The notes beneath the pieces were generated by a model. That model saw only the letters and a list, made by a program, of their open reading frames with translations. It had not been told where the DNA came from and ran no database searches. This document shows, one piece after another, positions 60,763 through 64,000 of a stretch of DNA of 64,000 nt; position 1 is the first letter of the stretch; every line of letters begins with the position of its first letter. Source of the stretch: Lentimicrobiaceae bacterium (GTDB lineage: Bacteria; Bacteroidota; Bacteroidia; Bacteroidales; Lentimicrobiaceae); NCBI GenBank assembly GCA_020636745.1, contig JACJXH010000005.1, forward strand, positions 186,001-250,000, given 5' to 3'. A program made the position numbers and the translations under genes.

Positions 60763-62565
60763 TTAAAAAAGCCTTTTTGCAATCATATCCTCTTCCACAT
60801 CTTTACGGGCAACGCTGCCTTTCACATATTTTTCAATCATCAGAGAAGCCACTGGCAACGCCCATGTTGAACCAAAGCCGGCATTTTCAATGATTACAGC
60901 AATAGCAATCTTTGGATTTTCAGCAGGAGCAAAAGCCATATAGAGCGAATGGTCCTCACCGTGAGGATTTTCAGCCGTACCCGTTTTTCCGCACATGGTT
61001 ACCCCTTCAATCTGATACCACCTGGCGGTTCCCAAAGTAGCAACCTGCCTCATTCCTTCAACTATAATTTCAAAATTAGCCGGGCTTATACTTGAAACTA
61101 CCTTTTGATACTCTTTCGATTTTTTTCCTTTTTCACCAATAGACTTAACAACATGAGGCACAATATAATACCCTCTGTTGGCAATGGCGGCAGCATAATT
61201 GGCTAATTGAAGCGGAGTCACCAGAATCTCTCCCTGGCCAATTGACAATGAACGCACCGTCATTGCATTCCAATGCCCTTTGCCGTATATAGCGTCGTAT
61301 TTTTCGGCCGAAGGAATATTTCCTGAGAGTTCGAACATAAGGTCGGTACCCAGTTTATGACCAAACCCAAGACTCATTACATAATTACGCCATCTTACAT
61401 AGTTTTCGCGAATTCCACCTTTGGCTCTGTTATTTAAAATACTTTTAAACACTTGCCAATGAAAAGGATTGCATGACTGCTGAATGGCTACTTCAACATT
61501 TAAAGGCGATTGGTGATTATGCGTACAACGGATTGGAGAAGAAGCCTTTCCCTGACAGGTATAATGTGTTCCGAGATCGAGAACACCTTCCTGGATGCCA
61601 ATCAAATCGTTTACCATTTTAAAGGTAGAACCAGGCGGGTAAGCACCCATCATGGCACGATTAAGCAAAGGCTTAACCGGATCGTTAGACAGAATACCAA
61701 AATTTTTCCCTCTTACACGGCCCACCAATAAATTAGGATCGTAGCCCGGGCTGGATAAAAAAGCAAGAATCTCGCCCGATGCTGGTTCAATGGCAACTAC
61801 ACTCCCCATTTTCCCCTGCATCAATAATTCGCCATATTCCTGAAGATCAGCATCAATCGACAGATACAAATCATGTCCCATAATGGCTGCTGAGTCATAT
61901 TTCCCATCCTGAAAACTTCCTACCTCCCTGTTATGAACATCAACCATTTTAATTTTCATTCCTTTAATACCCCGAAGTTCCTCTTCATAAGACTTCTCAA
62001 TGCCGCTTATCCCTATGTAGTCACCTGATTTATAGTATGGATTTTTATCGATTACACCTTGAGTAACCTCACCAACATAACCAAATAAATGAGCTCCAAT
62101 AGGCTTTGGGTAATAGCGCAAGGTGCGGGGTTGAACAAAAAACCCGGGAAACCGGTACATTTTTTCTTCCAGGTAGCCATAAGTTTCTTTGGAAATCTGC
62201 TTTTCGAAAAGGCTAGGTTTGTAGCGGGAGTATTTTTTTGCTTTCTCCATGCGGTCAATAAAGCCTTCTTTTGTAATTTCAAGCAGCCTGCAAAACTCGG
62301 CTGTGTCTATTTGTTTTACCTGCACGGGCAAAACCATTAAATCATAAACAGCTTCATTATAAACCAACAGCTTTCCATTACGGTCGTATATCAATCCACG
62401 GGCAGGATACTGGGTTACATAACGCAACACATTGTTGTTCGCCGAAAGTGTATAACTTTTGTCAATTACCTGTATGTAAAATAACCTCACCAGATAGATG
62501 AAGCCAAAAACCAGAAATATGGCAATTACTGTTTGTTTGCGCGATGCGAGAGATTTATTCGCCAT
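60763..62565 (-). CDS. mrdA: Penicillin-binding protein 2 (elongation transpeptidase)
   Basis: PBP2 cross-links side-wall peptidoglycan with RodA and MreC. The 600-residue protein has an N-terminal membrane helix, a pedestal region and a transpeptidase domain with the active Ser in PPGSTFK (SxxK), SCN-type QSCNPFHW and KTG in MCGKTGTAENP. It forms an operon with rodA and the ABC ATPase gene; a -7 promoter match lies 31 bases upstream. Confidence 0.95.
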   Translation of the reverse strand: MANKSLASRKQTVIAIFLVFGFIYLVRLFYIQVIDKSYTLSANNNVLRYVTQYPARGLIYDRNGKLLVYNEAVYDLMVLPVQVKQIDTAEFCRLLEITKEGFIDRMEKAKKYSRYKPSLFEKQISKETYGYLEEKMYRFPGFFVQPRTLRYYPKPIGAHLFGYVGEVTQGVIDKNPYYKSGDYIGISGIEKSYEEELRGIKGMKIKMVDVHNREVGSFQDGKYDSAAIMGHDLYLSIDADLQEYGELLMQGKMGSVVAIEPASGEILAFLSSPGYDPNLLVGRVRGKNFGILSNDPVKPLLNRAMMGAYPPGSTFKMVNDLIGIQEGVLDLGTHYTCQGKASSPIRCTHNHQSPLNVEVAIQQSCNPFHWQVFKSILNNRAKGGIRENYVRWRNYVMSLGFGHKLGTDLMFELSGNIPSAEKYDAIYGKGHWNAMTVRSLSIGQGEILVTPLQLANYAAAIANRGYYIVPHVVKSIGEKGKKSKEYQKVVSSISPANFEIIVEGMRQVATLGTARWYQIEGVTMCGKTGTAENPHGEDHSLYMAFAPAENPKIAIAVIIENAGFGSTWALPVASLMIEKYVKGSVARKDVEEDMIAKRLF

Positions 62566-62595
62566 GAGGCACCCTGATAGTCTTTAATTTCTTTA

Positions 62596-62603
62596 CAAAA
62601 TTA
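62596..62603 (-). promoter_or_regulatory. Promoter -7 element for mrdA-rodA
   Basis: The minus strand reads TAATTTTG, an exact TAnnTTTG match, 31 bases before the mrdA ATG. The rest of the 62566-62876 gap shows no gene. Confidence 0.55.
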
Positions 62604-62876
62604 ATGATTAACAGAGCACGGATTGCAGCAGGAAACGATTTACTAAAAGTTTATATTGAAAAAATAAAGGTGCACTCTTCGCCCGTATAAAACTATATAT
62701 AACTGATTAAATGTGATTTACGGGAATGATTGTCTCAAATCGCACAATAATTATCGAAATGGGACGTCATTACAGCTTTGGCGATACGGAACATCAGAAA
62801 TAATTCACCGGTTCATATCCTCCACAGAAGTCAAACTTATGTAACCGAAAAAAACCGTTAAGCCTTGAAACACAGG

Positions 62877-63596
62877 CTAAATCCACCCTCTTACCCTGTA
62901 ATAAAACAAGGCAAAATACTCTCTGATGACAATAACCTCATACTTGAGATGATTCCAAAACTGGTATCTTACCTGGAGATTATTTCCAATGGGAGGCGCT
63001 ATCTTGTTACCTTTAAGGTCATGGTCGTTAAAAGTCAGGTCCGTTTCAAGTGAGTTTTCAAAGGCGGGCAAGCCACTAACGTTGGTAAAACCGCATTTAC
63101 GAAAACTAAGCACCGCTCTTTTAATGTGCTCGGGCGATGTAACTACTGTTACAGCGGTTGCAAGTTGTTTTTCAGAAAATAAGCGGGCAATTTCCAATGA
63201 CTGACTCCTGGTATTTTTCCCTTTACTCTCATAGGTAATTCTTTCAGCACTCACCCCTCTTAAAATAAGTTCGCTGGCAATCCTTGCCGGATCGCCCATG
63301 GTATCATTCACATTTCCGGGAACAGCAATAATTACCAGTGCTTCAGGGCATTGCCGGGCCAGCTTGGAAGTGTAATAAGCCCTGATTAAACTATTTTCGC
63401 TTGGGATTCCTGCGCCCGCAAGCATCACAATAACATTTGGCGGCTCTTTAACCGAACTATTGGAAGTTGCCAGATGGTAGTAAGCCCAAAATGGAACAGT
63501 AGTAAAAGCAAGTACGCACAAGGTAATGAAAACAGTGCCTGATATGATAAGCACAGCTTTAAGATAACGTCCGGTGCGTCCTGATTTTTTAATCAT
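62877..63596 (-). CDS. DUF218 (SanA/YdcF-like) membrane-anchored protein
   Basis: A 239-residue protein with one N-terminal membrane helix (about 14-35) and a DUF218 domain: NVIVMLAGAGIPSEN, GDPARIASELILRGV, YESKGKNTRSQSLEIARL and TVVTSPEHIKRA. Family members such as ElyC and SanA affect envelope integrity, which fits the neighbouring mrdA-rodA. Its start overlaps the stop of the upstream VirK-like gene by 8 bases, so it is translationally coupled to it. Confidence 0.85.
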   Translation of the reverse strand: MIKKSGRTGRYLKAVLIISGTVFITLCVLAFTTVPFWAYYHLATSNSSVKEPPNVIVMLAGAGIPSENSLIRAYYTSKLARQCPEALVIIAVPGNVNDTMGDPARIASELILRGVSAERITYESKGKNTRSQSLEIARLFSEKQLATAVTVVTSPEHIKRAVLSFRKCGFTNVSGLPAFENSLETDLTFNDHDLKGNKIAPPIGNNLQVRYQFWNHLKYEVIVIREYFALFYYRVRGWI

Positions 63597-64000
63597 TTAC
63601 AAAAAGAAATATACCTCCGTCATTCTTCCCATCGTTGATCTCCCCAAAAAAATTCTCATCCATTTGTACATTCATGGTTTGGGCATTCAGATATCGTGCA
63701 GAAATTTTGACTTTCCCATTTTCACTCAATTTTACCTTAACATAATTATAAACGTAATCATCACCCTTAGGGTTTTGAATCAATTTAGACTCAGAAGCCA
63801 CCAGGAATGCTTCTTTGTTTCTTACACTGTTTTGGGCAAAGTATTCAAAAACATCAAGCGACATTCCTCCTATTGCATCAGGTACTTTTTCCTGCTTTTC
63901 ATTATCGGAAATAAGTTCACATTTGGCATAATAAAACACCATTTTTACATGGCTGCCTGTTTTTACTGCTTTTAAAAGCTCGTCAAAACTGTTGAGTTGT
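63589..64000 (-). CDS. VirK-like exported protein, 3' part
   Basis: The gene runs off the window; the frame stays open past 64000, giving at least 136 residues. The visible part (LNSFDELLKAVKTGSHVKMV, the tail VQMDENFFGEINDGKNDGG and the FLVASESK stretch) resembles the VirK family (PF06903), a periplasmic protein family with no settled role. The call is from memory of the pattern. It overlaps the DUF218 gene by 8 bases. Confidence 0.55.
   Translation of the reverse strand, partial: QLNSFDELLKAVKTGSHVKMVFYYAKCELISDNEKQEKVPDAIGGMSLDVFEYFAQNSVRNKEAFLVASESKLIQNPKGDDYVYNYVKVKLSENGKVKISARYLNAQTMNVQMDENFFGEINDGKNDGGIFLFVND

Overview
The window is a gene-dense, mostly colinear stretch of a Bacteroidota chromosome, most likely an anaerobic member of the Bacteroidales or a nearby order. 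The evidence is the TonB receptor with a CarboxypepD_reg-like N-terminus, LytS/LytTR and TPR-type sensor kinases, the 89-residue HU, the prs-rplY-pth order, a Wzc with a Tyr-Gly tail, and the repeated promoter element TAnnTTTG. Shine-Dalgarno sequences are almost absent. A glycyl-radical enzyme and tryptophanase point to life without oxygen and to amino-acid fermentation. I see no insertion sequence, prophage, integrase, CRISPR array, tRNA or rRNA, so this looks like backbone DNA with a few lineage-specific modules.

Layout. 0-3.5 kb: the 3' end of purH, then mreBCD (rod-shape cytoskeleton). 3.6-5.7 kb: a TlpA-like lipoprotein thioredoxin, a small Lys/Gln-rich exported protein and tadA. 6-11 kb: ATP synthase genes atpBEFHAG, without the beta and epsilon genes. 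11-14 kb: ferritin, a DUF3109 protein and tryptophanase with its own promoter and leader. 14.3-19.2 kb (minus strand): TonB-dependent receptor, secreted helical-repeat protein, LytS-like kinase and LytTR regulator. 19.4-23.2 kb: an AlkD-like protein, a PrsW-like membrane protease and a TPR sensor kinase. 23.5-28.8 kb: a glycyl-radical activase, a glycyl-radical enzyme that matches trans-4-hydroxy-L-proline dehydratase (HypD) residue by residue, and a secreted C69 dipeptidase.

28.9-47.4 kb is mostly housekeeping: metG, HU, glyS, pth-rplY-prs, queA, ispD, a CDF metal exporter, a GT2 glycosyltransferase with a UPF0104 membrane protein, ruvC, an arginase-fold protein that has lost metal ligands, topA and miaB. 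47.6-51 kb: a Wza/Wzc polysaccharide export pair. 51.2-53.5 kb: cysD-cysN (ATP sulfurylase). 53.8-57.1 kb: rnr and an iron-ADH-fold protein that has lost three of four metal ligands. 57.2-64 kb: a stand-alone receiver domain, a double ABC ATPase, rodA, mrdA (PBP2), a DUF218 protein and the 3' part of a VirK-like gene.

How the genes work together. The two ends of the window both carry elongasome genes (mreBCD at one end, mrdA-rodA at the other, on opposite strands), which in many relatives form one cluster. The hydroxyproline region suggests a pathway from peptide to hydroxyproline to pyrroline-5-carboxylate, with the dipeptidase as a possible supplier; that link is inference. The strongest leads are the two fold-conserved proteins with degraded metal sites, the HypD module with a compact activase, a pair of genes whose promoter runs directly into the start codon (TATCTTTGCAGCATG), and the receptor/secreted protein/two-component module at 14-19 kb.
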